From Pegoplata infirma (taxonomy: Eukaryota > Arthropoda > Insecta > Diptera > Anthomyiidae), in the NCBI GenBank assembly GCA_963921195.1, contig OY992537.1, positions 130,594,694 through 130,658,693 of the forward strand: DNA of 64,000 bases, written 5' to 3'. This document shows positions 22,351 to 32,113 of the stretch, in pieces. The translations under genes were made by a program, and so were the position numbers. Under the pieces are notes generated by a model, which worked only from the letters and a program-made list of their open reading frames with translations, did no database searches and was not told the DNA's origin. Within the stretch, counting starts at the first letter, position 1. Each line of letters begins with the position of its first letter.

Positions 22351-23387
22351 CACTCAGAAAATTATTGCAGTTACTACATGACGGTCGTTTGTGTAGTAAG
22401 TAGTAGCTGTTGTTTTTAACTACAATTTCGGTCGTTTTTGTATGAAACAATCTCAAACAACTTTTTTTTGTAGTAGTTTCAAAAAATAACTACAAAAAAT
22501 ATACTACACTGTAGCAATAGTTGATTTATGTAGTTGTTTTTAGTTTTTTTCTAAAAACTCGTTTTTTTCTAGAAATTTTTATTGCAAACGAATGTGTCGA
22601 ACGAGTTGGTCGTGCGGGATGCGGAAGGAATTATTTTTATGCCAAATAAATAATATCTAAATAAATTAAATTACAATTTATTAAATTTAATTATAACAAA
22701 AAATATGTTTTTGCTCACATATGTTAGCGCTCACATAAGCGTGCGTAAAAACCAGTAAAAACCTATCGGAAAAAACCCAAAATAAAATGCGGTGTTTTGT
22801 TTACTTATGAGCGTGCCATCTTTCTTTTCTTTGTATACACAACAGACCAGGTACATACATACTTTTTTGAAACATTGCAAATTAATTATTTTTTTTTATA
22901 AATCAATTCTACCAAAGCATTTTTTTTTTATTATTATTCCAGACAAATTTTGATCAGAAGCGGTGGAAATTTAAAATAAACTATTAAAAAAAACAAAGGT
23001 AAATACAATCAATTTATTTTGTTTAACATTTTATTAATATAATTTTTTTCTTCTATAATTCCAGATAAATACTCCAAAAAATTGTCATCATGTCGAAATT
23101 CTATACAACCAACGGAAATGTATTGCTTTTTAAATAAATAAATATCAATCATTTAAACGTTTAAGAAATTTTTTAAATAAAATTTCAGGCAATTATAGTA
23201 AAAACAACTGTATTAAACAGTTTTGTAGTAGTTTTTACTACATTTTGTAGTTGAAAATCAATAGTTAAAAACAACAACATGTTCAGTTGTTTTTACCGTA
23301 ATATGTAGTGGACGCCTTTTCAACAACAAAATGTAGTCAAAACAACTGTCTTTTGTAGTAGATTTTACCGACATACTTTTTTGAGTG
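22351..23387. mobile_element. Family A-like element, copy iv
   Basis: The ends are CACTCAGAAAATTATTGC and ATACTTTTTTGAGTG, flanked by CA on both sides (22349-22350 and 23388-23389). About 1.04 kb and non-coding. The middle (22700-23150) has pieces that look like splice acceptors before short frames, but nothing convincing. Confidence 0.8.
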
Positions 23388-23493
23388 CACCATAAAACAT
23401 ATACAAATTTAAATTTGAGTTGTTTTAGAAATTGCAATCGGTGCCGAAGGTTTTTGGACCAAAATGACCCCGGATAACGTTTTTTGTTATCAG

Positions 23494-23993
23494 TAGGGAT
23501 GAGATTTCCATGCAAATGCATGTTTTTTGTCGGTAGTCTTAAAACAATTTTGACCAATTATCTTTCCGAATCAAGAAATTAGCTTTAAAATGGCATCGAA
23601 TTGTTTTTGCATAATTTTGCATATTTTGGTTAAAATGCATATTTTTGCATATTTTAATTTAAATTAGCAAAAACACAAATTGAAATTTATTTGTTTCAAA
23701 AACTATTTTAAATATTAAAAATTTATTTTAAAATTGATAAAAATTATTTTTTTCTTTTTAATTACCCTAATTTCTTATAGATTGCCCTAATTTAAAAAAA
23801 AAAATCCTACTTATTTAAAGTTTAGATGTTACAATTTAAGCCCGGTGTTATTTTTTGCATTTTTAATAAGTTTTTCGAATGAAAACAAGACTTTTATTGC
23901 ACACATTTTATTTTTTAGTGCATATTTTAAAGTTGTTAGTGCATATTTTAAGCGCATATTTTCATTTTTTAGTGCATGAAAATCTCATCCCTA
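23494..23993. mobile_element. hAT-type MITE (S), 8-bp TSD
   Basis: A 500-bp element starting TAGGGATGAGATTTCCATGC and ending with the inverse (tgcatgaaaatctcatcccta). The 8-bp direct repeat GTTATCAG flanks it (23486-23493 and 23994-24001). The interior repeats 'gcatattttgcat' many times. Confidence 0.88.
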
Positions 23994-24049
23994 GTTATCA
24001 GTATAACATTGTCCATACCTTTATGATAGGTTCTTATTTTGGTTATACC

Positions 24050-25007
24050 TAGGCTGACCATACGTACTGATTTAATCAGTACATGTACTGATTTTTTATC
24101 ACGTGTACTGATCAAAAGATGTTGTACTGATTTGTACTGATTTTTTGAAATATGTACTGATTGTACTGATTTTTGAACATTTTAACATAAAAAATAATTT
24201 TCTTCTAAAATCTTATAAAAAACTAAAATAAAATAAGTCATCGGAGTAGTTTTTTATAACTTATGACAAAGAGATAATTTGAGTTAAATCAAGTCTAAAA
24301 AGTTTAGAGTTCGTGAATCAAGAGGTTTATTAACGCAAAAATGTATGTGAGCATGAGGTTATTTTGATCCTATAAATATGAAAAGGTTTATATGAAAAGA
24401 CGCCCATAATCTTTGAGGTTTTCTAAACGAAAAGTTCACGGAATGATGGATTTTTTATATTTTTAGAAATATAATGTAACTGCAACAATTCAAATGATTC
24501 TGAGATGTTCGATGAGGTAATGTCTTAAGAATTTATTGGACAAATCACTCAGAACATCAGCCGCTATTTAAAAAACATGTGCTTTTTATCTGGGAAGTTT
24601 TATAAAAGACAGAGTTATCAAAACTTATGCGAAAAAGTCCTCAGAATTTAAGGGATTTTCATAAACTCAAAACCTGTGGGTTTTTGTTTGTTATAATTTC
24701 TGCACATATCAACGATCAACATTCAAATGAAGTTGTTTGAAGTCAGTTAAATTTTTTGCAAAATAACGACAACAGTTTAAAGCAGTTGTTTTTAAACCTT
24801 TGTTTTTAAACAGCTCTTTTCAACAGTTGTTTTTACTAAAATACTAATTGCCCCAAGTTTGCTAGTTAAACCGAATTTTTTTGAGTGTTGAAAAAATTAT
24901 CAGTGTTATGCCATAGAAAAGAGTTTTTTGAGAGAGGTATTTCACGAAAATATAAACGTAAAAGCTTGGGCGTACTGATTTGAGTTCAGAAAAAAATGGT
25001 CACCCTA
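24050..25007. mobile_element. hAT-type element (T), 8-bp TSD
   Basis: A 958-bp element starting TAGGCTGACCATACGTACTG and ending ATGGTCACCCTA. The 8-bp direct repeat GTTATACC flanks it (24042-24049 and 25008-25015). Next to the left end is a cluster of seven or eight 'tgtactgatt' repeats, and one lies near the right end: candidate subterminal transposase sites. About 24690-24890 resembles a family A right half that inserted later. Confidence 0.85.
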
Positions 25008-25015
25008 GTTATACC

Positions 25016-25439
25016 CCTAATGTACACACATGTACATAAAAATGTTTATGAATGATTGAGAACAGATTTAAATTTCCATGTGGTTACCAGGCGAGTACAT
25101 AAACACATTTCGAACTTTTTTGAAATTATGAACAAAGTACTAAAATGTGCACATCGAAAAAATAAATGCATTCAAAATCTTAAAAGTTGCTGTAAAATAT
25201 GGAAGAATTGTTTGTTTACCACATTGAAGATCTAAAACCAGTTTTCCAAAAACCAAAACAAACAAATCGCCAAAACACATTTGAAAGATTAGTTATGTTT
25301 AGGGCTACGATTTTCAAGCACTAAAAAATCCCAAATATGCGATAAAAAATCTAAAATCTTTTGTTAGTTGTTCAAAAAAATGGTTTAAAGAAAAAAAAAA
25401 AAGCCTTCATGTGATTTTTTAAACAGCTATAAACAAATA
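25016..25439. other. Intergenic, nothing recognised
   Basis: A+T-rich; no frame, repeat or signal that I can support. Confidence 0.35.
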
Positions 25440-25925
25440 AATACGCAATATTTTTTAATTCTGTTTTTTGTTTATTTAAAAGATAATTTATTGTAATATT
25501 TTTAATATTTTTTAACACAAAATTTGTTGAACTGAAATTGCCACTTAATTGTAGAATCGGCTGCAGCTATAAGTAATGGACCGATTTTGATGAAAATTTT
25601 TTGATTTGTAGATTATTAAATTCTTTAGTAATTATCGTGACCATTTTTTTTTTTTTTTTGAAATTTAGACTTTATTATGTTTTTTATGAAAGGAAAAGTA
25701 AATTTTTTAAGTTAATAAAGAATTTAATAAAAATCATCAAAATCGGTTCAGTAGTTTTTGCTGTACAACTGCAGCCGATTTTCTCTTTTAAAAAAGAGTT
25801 TTACAATTGAGTGGCAACCCTGGCAATTCTTGTTGATCAAATTTTGTGTTATAAATTTTTAAAAATATTACAATAATTCATCTTTAAAATCAAAAAAGAA
25901 TTAAAAAATATTGCGTATTTATATT
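25440..25925. repeat. Inverted repeat (U), about 490 bp
   Basis: The outer arms 'aaatacgcaatattttttaatt' (25440) and its mirror image (to 25925) pair up. Further in, 'cggctgcagctata' and 'atttttgctgtacaactgcagccg' pair around 25560 and 25755. A diverged foldback; no protein. Confidence 0.55.
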
Positions 25926-26031
25926 TTTAGAAATGTTTAAAAATTGCTCAAGTAAAATATACAAACAACATGTACACACAAAAAAAAATTAATAAATAAT
26001 TGTGTACGTTTATGGGATAATACAACCTATA

Positions 26032-26514
26032 CACAGAAAAAATTTGAAACGAATTTCAATCAACAAAAACGCGGATTCAATCAATTTTTTGATTGAAATT
26101 CCTTCAATTAAAAAAATTGTTATATCAATCATCAAATTGTGGGTGATTGATTGAAAATTTTTTCAATCAAACATTTTTTCGATTTTGATAAAAAATTTGA
26201 TCAATTTTTTATTTAAAGTCAATCAAAATAATGATTGATTTAACAAATCAATTGTAAGCTTATGACAAAGTTATCAAAAAATTCATCTTTTTTGCTTTCC
26301 AATATGTTGCCATCAATAAAAAAAGTAAAGCCCGATTATTTTGTATATTTTTGAATTAATCTATTCAAATAAATTAAAGCGAAAAAAAATCTGGTATGTT
26401 GAAAATTTGTAACAAAAAATAACAAAAATTTTAATCAACACATTGATTGACTCATTTAAATTTTGTTGATCAATACATTTAATTGGAAATTTTTAGCCAA
26501 TAATTTTTTGTGTG
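26032..26514. mobile_element. CACAG...TGTGTG element (V), TA-flanked
   Basis: The ends are CACAGAAAAAATTTGAAACG and AATAATTTTTTGTGTG (inverted), with TA on both sides. The interior repeats 'ttgattgaaatt' in both orientations. It belongs to the same style of CAC...GTG elements found throughout the window. Confidence 0.7.
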
Positions 26515-26583
26515 TAGGTTGTAATTAAACCAAAACTGGAACAATTTTTTTATATTTTTTTGTTTGTAGTAACTTACATTTCA

Positions 26584-27005
26584 GAATGTTTTTTCACCGA
26601 AGGATCATACATTCAAAATTTCATGTTTCTAGGACCATTATTTCAAGATATATAAAAAGTACCAAAAGCACTTTTTTTATCCCTTTAGTTACCGAATTTC
26701 CAAAAAGTACACTTTCCAGAATGTTTTTTCACCAACGGATCCTACATTCCAAATTTCAAGTACTTTTTCCAGAATATGTTTTTCATCGAAGAATGCTACA
26801 TTCCAATATGCAAGAGCATTATATCAGGAAATATAAAAAGTACCAAAAACACGATCTTTAGCCCTTTAAGAACCCTTAGAAACGGAATTGCCAAAAAGTA
26901 ATTTTTCCAGAATGATTTTTTCACTGAAGGATCCTATATTCCAAACATCAAGTGTCTATGATCGTTATTTCAAGATATATAAAAAGTACCAAAGTACACT
27001 TTTTT
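26584..27005. repeat. Small satellite-like tandem array
   Basis: Three to four imperfect copies of a block that contains 'ccagaatgttttttcaccga', 'ggatcctacattccaaattt' and 'tttcaagatatataaaaagt'. Spacing is uneven (copies start at about 26584, 26716, 26768 and 26905) because parts are missing in some copies. The frames here reflect the repeat, not a gene. Confidence 0.65.
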
Positions 27006-28226
27006 ACCCTTTTTACACATATACTCATTAAAACTTACTATGTCGACAAAAAAGGGTGTATCTTTGAATTTACAAAACGCTTTTTTTTTTGTAAAATATT
27101 ATATATTTATTTTTATTTTTTTTTTCTTTATATTCTGACAAGAGTACAATTTTATTTTTTTGTTTTAAAGAAAATGAAAACATTCTTGTTTTTATTGTAA
27201 AAAAATATAATAAATGAAATAGAATAAATTTGAAATTAAAAAAAAAACATATTCTGCAAATTATTTTTTAAAACTTTTTTCCTTTTTATTTAAAAAAAAA
27301 AATATTTTTTTATATATTTATTTAGTATATTGGACAAAAGTTTTTTGTTAGCGAAACATAAAATTTAGAATAATATTGTTAATGAAACATAAATTTGTAC
27401 ATTTGAATTGAATTGTTTTTTTTCTCTCTTTATTCTTTGTTGCCAAAGGCAATTTATTTTAAATTAATTTCATCATTATAATTATGGTTAGTTTACATAC
27501 TTATGGTAAAATTAAAAAAAAAGAAGAAATTTGTGTTCTCTTAGGAAAAATATGGATGTTCTCATCTCCCCCTTTTTTTTTTTTTTGATGTTGTTAATTT
27601 TCAAGTAATTTTTGACAAGATTTATTTTGTAAGCAATTAAGAGCCAAATTCATAATCTTCAATATGCATATTACTAAAATGTTTAACTTACATATTTGTC
27701 AAATATTGTATGCAAATAGTTAATTTAACTGAGAGTTAAATTGCTTTTAGGAAAATTATGATCTTAGAATTATATGTAGTTGGAAGATGCAAAGTTTAAA
27801 GTTTTTCAAGTTAATTATTTGTTGTAATAAAGAAAGGAAGACTCAAATTAATTTAAAACAAAAAAAACTCTAGCCTTCCAATCAACTACCTAATACTAAA
27901 AAGAATAAAAAGAACATATTTGAAATGATGTTGTGTGTTTGTAATTTTTTGGGGATGATATAGTTTTTGAATGTTTGCTTCGGTTTTTTAAATTCAAAAA
28001 TGTTTAATTATAAATTAAATTATGTGTAATTAAAGAGAACATTAGAAAAGAGGAAGCAAATACAATTTTATATTTAAATAGTAAAAAAAAAACTTGTAAT
28101 GTTGCGCGTGTCATCGTTTTTTATGGACAAGTATCTATCATACAGTCCTCTCTCACTAAAAATAGTACGTTTTATTTTTTTTTTGTTTTAATCTACACCT
28201 TAAAAAGACTGCTGCTACTCCATCTC
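27006..28226 (-). other. Lam: Lam 3' flank, probably including the 3' UTR
   Basis: A+T-rich, no coding frame. Reading on the minus strand downstream of the Lam stop, AATAAA-type signals occur at several places (for example opposite 'tttatt' at about 28168, 27620, 27455 and 27428). I cannot tell which is used. The stretch nearest the gene (about 27400-28226) has fewer transposon traces, as expected for transcribed sequence. Confidence 0.4.
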
Positions 28227-28967
28227 TTACATCAAACGACATTTTTCTTCACCTTGTTGTTGTTCTGGATCACCTTGTTGATGATATAACTCTTCATTAC
28301 CCACACCATCAAAAACCGAAACACTCTGACGTCCACTAACACCAGCTCCAGTACGATGACGTGAAACGTGACGTATAACGGTGCGTTTGATGCGTTCTGA
28401 ACCAGCTACTTCTTCGCCGTCACTATTGAAGAGGGAAGTTTTTATACTATCACCACTGAACCACTTTTGTGTTTTCATTACAATATTCGATGGTGGTTCG
28501 TGGGTAGCTCCAGCTACATCTGATGACCAAACGGTTACCGTGGCGCCAGCATCAATTTTTACACTACGATGAAATTTAAATGAGGTTTCTTTACCTTCGG
28601 ATGTACGTTTTAGTTGCCAACCGCCAATTTGCACCTCGTTTTGTCCCTTGTTATGGACTTTAACGAATTTTCCCTCTGGATCAGCTTCAGAAATTTCAAT
28701 ATCCCCTTTAGCATTGCTGGTTACAAAGAATTCAGATTGTGACAAGTCTTCGGATTCATCGACAACAGTACGTTTGCGTTTAAAGGCTCCTGGCGCGGTA
28801 GATGGAGCTCGCATAGGTGTCTTACGATGGGGAGTGCCACGTGATGAGCGTAAAGATTGGCTAAGAGAACTAACCGTGGCACCACCACCAGATGGTGTGA
28901 TATTGAGACGTGATTCTTCACCACACAATAGTTTATCGTAGGCAGCAATTTCCAAATCCAAGGAAAC
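28227..28967 (-). CDS. Lam: Lamin Dm0, coding exon 3 (rod end, NLS, Ig-fold tail, CaaX)
   Basis: Last coding exon: acceptor TTAG before position 28967, stop TAA included, 741 nt, phase 0. It encodes residues 380-625. It opens with the end of the rod (VSLDLEIAAYDKLL, part of the helix termination motif of intermediate filaments). A Ser/Pro-rich linker with the nuclear localisation signal KRKR follows (about residues 442-445). Then comes the lamin-tail immunoglobulin fold (about 455-570; GKFVKVHNKG and GGWQLKR are its recognisable strands). The end is CRLM, a CaaX box for farnesylation, which anchors B-type lamins at the inner nuclear membrane. As I recall, the Drosophila protein ends CAIM, so a1 and a2 differ here while the terminal Met is kept. 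The Arg at a1 is less usual but allowed. Confidence 0.96.
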   Translation of the reverse strand, partial: VSLDLEIAAYDKLLCGEESRLNITPSGGGATVSSLSQSLRSSRGTPHRKTPMRAPSTAPGAFKRKRTVVDESEDLSQSEFFVTSNAKGDIEISEADPEGKFVKVHNKGQNEVQIGGWQLKRTSEGKETSFKFHRSVKIDAGATVTVWSSDVAGATHEPPSNIVMKTQKWFSGDSIKTSLFNSDGEEVAGSERIKRTVIRHVSRHRTGAGVSGRQSVSVFDGVGNEELYHQQGDPEQQQGEEKCRLM

Positions 28968-29328
28968 CTAATTGTGTTAAAAAAAATATAATTGATTAGA
29001 ATTACATTTATTTGAAATAAATTAAAATTCATGATTTTTTTTATTTTATTAATTAATCACAAGTTTTTATTTAAATACCCATTTCATATTAACACCCTGA
29101 TTCATGAACATTTTTGAGACAGTCACTAAATAAACAAGTAGAAAAGTGAAATTCGACTGGTACAAATGCATGAATGCCCTACACAATACTCTCTTAACCC
29201 ATTTCGATACACTGTTCGATTTTTCATCAGTAGAGATCACCTTTTTCAAAAAAAATATTTATGTATGAGCAAGTTGGAATTTCAAGTATATTTTGTAAAA
29301 AAATACATTAAATGCAATGTGCATCAAC

Positions 29329-29852
29329 CAGAGCTTCAAAGAATGAAATCCTTTTCGAATGAATTCTTCAAAAAATCCATTCGATTTTTATAGTCAGTGA
29401 ATGCATTCGATTTTACAAATCAACATTGAATGCAGTCCTTAGAATGCATTCGATTGAATGGAAAACATTAATGCATTCGATTAGTAACACATTATTTTTC
29501 ACCTTGAAATAATGTGCTCGATTCGGGAGTACTCTTTCACCATTCACCTACTTTTTAGAAATTTGATATCCTTTCGAACTTTAAGATTTTTAATTTTTTT
29601 TTCTTGTAATTATTGAAGATATTATCTAGATCTTTAATTTTACAAACAAAAAAGTTTTAAAATCTTTAACATCGAAAGAAAATAAATTTTTTAAAGATTA
29701 GGTGAATGGTGAAAGAGTACTCCCGAATCGAGCACAATATGTTATTGAACAAATGTTTAGTAAGACATCGTCAAATAATGCTACAAGTAAGGGATATACA
29801 TTACCTGGTAATGCGTTACATAATCACCACCCATTACCAAAGTTTTGCTGGG
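29329..29852. mobile_element. Fused fragments of hAT family D and family B
   Basis: 29329-29481 is the left end of family D (CAGAGCTTCAAAGAATG). It passes directly into an internal part of family B (from 'ttagtaacacattattttt'), which runs to the B terminus agttttgctggg at 29852 and is interrupted by E2. Neither element is complete; a deletion or ectopic recombination probably joined them. Confidence 0.65.
29514..29735. mobile_element. Foldback MITE (family E), copy 2
   Basis: A 222-bp palindrome, GTGCTCGATTCGGGAGTACT and inverse, flanked by AAT on both sides (29511-29513 and 29736-29738). It sits in a family B fragment; complete B copies show the uninterrupted 'aaaataatacgttgtgg', proving the insertion. 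Confidence 0.8.
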
Positions 29853-30059
29853 TATTCATACTTTTTGAAGATCTTTTTGTACGTTAGAAAAAATTACCAT
29901 CATGACTTAAAAACGACAGTAATAGATTCGGCCAAGCGAAATTTAACTTTTGTACTTTTTATTTTTATTATACATGTCCCTTAATTTTATTAAAATGGCT
30001 TTCATGAGTGTCATAGTACTTAAAATTAAAAATGTTAATAAATCCATTATAAAACTTAC

Positions 30060-30763
30060 CTTAATATCCATCAAATCTTGATATTCTTGTAATTGATGAG
30101 CCATTTCATCACGCATACGTTGCAATTCAGCCTCTAATGATGACATATCAGCATTATGACGGGCCCTTTCATTATCCAACAACTGCTCGAGATCACGTAT
30201 ACGAGCATTGAGGGCAGCATTAGTTGATTCCAATTCATTGATGCGACTGTTCAAAGTATCAATGCGTGTACGTGTAGTACGTAATTCTTCAATAGCATTA
30301 GAGGCAGCACCGGAATTACGATTTGCAGCAGCTTGAAGATTTTTAATTTTCTGCTCGTAAAGTGATTCAATTTCATCACGATTGGCACGCATTTGTCCCT
30401 CATATTGATCGCGCAACTCTTGTAGGGATTGTTGTAGCTTAGCTTCATATTGCTCCATAAGGCGTCCATCGATTTCGCTGATATCCACCTGGCGACGAGA
30501 ACGGGTCTCATTTATTTCCTGTGAGTGAATTTGATCCTTGAAAGTCAACTCTTCGCGTAGACTTTGAATATTATTCTCAAGATCAACACGAGCCAATGTT
30601 TCATCTTCCAAGTTTTTACGAGCCTCATCGAGTTGTTTACGTAAACGATCAAGTTCTTGTTGCAAATCTTTCAATTCATCTACAGCTTTCTTGCGATCAG
30701 CATTAGCAGCACTAAACTTGGCGCTTAAATCAGCGGCACGTGACTCATACATGCGGGCATTTC
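30060..30763 (-). CDS. Lam: Lamin Dm0, coding exon 2 (coil 1B to coil 2)
   Basis: A 704-nt exon, acceptor AACAG before 30763 and donor AAG|GTAAGT after 30060. Read in phase 1 it continues exon 1 exactly and ends in phase 0, encoding residues 145-379. It is an uninterrupted heptad-repeat coiled coil typical of the lamin rod, including the lamin-specific six extra heptads of coil 1B. Stretches such as [20 protein letters not shown] are, as far as I recall, identical to Drosophila lamin Dm0. It closes with EYQDLMDIK, the start of the helix termination motif. Lamin rods dimerise and assemble into the nuclear lamina. The open frame runs past the donor into the intron, so the true exon end is the splice site and not the frame's stop. 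Confidence 0.96.
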
Positions 30764-31184
30764 CTGTTAAAAGGGATAATTAAGAAGAAATCGTTATTAA
30801 TAAAAAAAATAATTTTGTTATATAAGCACAAAAAGAAAAATATTTATTGGCATGACTCATAACTTGGCAAAACTTTGTGGATTTATAGAGGGGTCAAAGA
30901 TTTGTCGAGTGGTACCGATTTTATGGAACGGTCATGTCATCTTTCATAACGGTGGGGCTTAAAAGTTAAAGCTTTTTTGTAAATTTTCTAAAAACTACTT
31001 GGCTAATAAGTTTCTTTCGAAAGCTTATACCAAAAAAAAACCTTTCAAATGTGCAAAATGACCTATTTTAATTTACCCCTTATCTCCAAAACACGAATTT
31101 AATTTTTTTTTGTAATTTTTTTTTTTTTAAGATGACTGATATCTCAGATATTTACAAAAAAAACTTTTTTAACTTTGAAGTTTA

Positions 31185-31520
31185 GCCCTACGTGAGTGCG
31201 CGTGATTAGAGAAAATAGTTTCGTGCGTAAGCGTACGTAAGTAATTTTTGTTTCGTGAGTTTGTGTGACTGTTTTGTGCTGTCTGAAACAGAAAACAAGT
31301 CAGAAAATTGTCATCATATTGAATTTAAAGAGTAATACAAAATTGTGATTTAAATAAATTTTTATGATTATTTTTAGGAAATTATACAATTTTTGTGCAA
31401 GAAATCGAAATCGAAAAAAAGTAAAATAAAAATAAGTTTATTTTAAAAAGATCGTGTGTGAGCAATAATTTTATTTCGTGAGCGTGCGTGAGTCAAATTT
31501 TAATCACGCACCTTTATCCA
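31185..31520. repeat. GTGAGT/GTGCGT repeat in Lam intron 1
   Basis: Degenerate 'cgtgagtgcgcgtgatt' repeats at both ends (31190-31270 and 31450-31510) around an A+T-rich middle, like the loop element at 12198-12615. Probably a short transposon of that family; ends not fixed. Confidence 0.5.
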
Positions 31521-31706
31521 CTTTGTATTAATTGCGCAAAATATTTTTTTATATCCCAAAAAAACGTAATACCCAATTCACACCGAGAAAGAGATTTCGA
31601 TCATAAGGTTGTATATAAAATGATACAGACCATACGATAGAAATCTCGTTCAAACGAGATTTCACCTCAGGTGTGAATAGGCCTTTACACAAAACTTTTA
31701 CATTAA

Positions 31707-31983
31707 GGCAGCTGTAATTCACATAAAAAATGTGAAAATGAAAATTTCCGAATTTTTTTGGTGTTCTAGATTTCACATCCGATTTTCTTTTTCGATTTGT
31801 TTCATATAAATAAAATTGGTGAAAGTAAAACGAATGCACTTTTTCCCTTATAATTTTTTAAATTTTTAATTATTCGATTTCAATTTCAAATGAAAATGTG
31901 ACCATCAAAACACTAAACTTGATTTCATGTGATTCGAAAAATTTCATGTGAATTGAAAAGTTGTGAAAGACAGAACAGAGGCC
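31707..31983. mobile_element. MITE with 3-bp TSD (family O), copy 2
   Basis: Ends GGCAGCTGTAATTC...GAACAGAGGCC, flanked by TAA (31704-31706 and 31984-31986). Long internal identity with 13264-13553. TAA is the classic PIF/Harbinger target. Confidence 0.72.
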
Positions 31984-32113
31984 TAAATCCTCAATGTTCG
32001 CGATAATTTCGTTATATGGCAGCCCTGCACATTTATAACAAAACAAAGTGTTGTCAACCATTTTAACAATAAAAAACGCTAATACAAATTTGTTCGACAA
32101 AAAAAGCTCAATA

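Larger units (their letters stand above)
28968..30059 (-). other. Lam: Lam intron 2 with transposon insertions
   Basis: A 1092-bp intron with donor GTAAGT (30059-30054) and acceptor TTAG. Nearly half of it (29329-29852) is transposon: a hAT family D fragment, a family B fragment and, within that, a complete family E MITE. The open frames at 29702-29984 are parts of these repeats. Confidence 0.9.

Noticed and set aside
27835..27900. Idea of a plus-strand gene in the Lam 3' flank
   Set aside because: No frame longer than a few dozen codons and no splice-compatible structure; more likely untranslated sequence of Lam.
29702..29984. Frames of 61 and 92 codons in Lam intron 2
   Set aside because: They translate family B and E sequence; the same peptide appears at other B copies.
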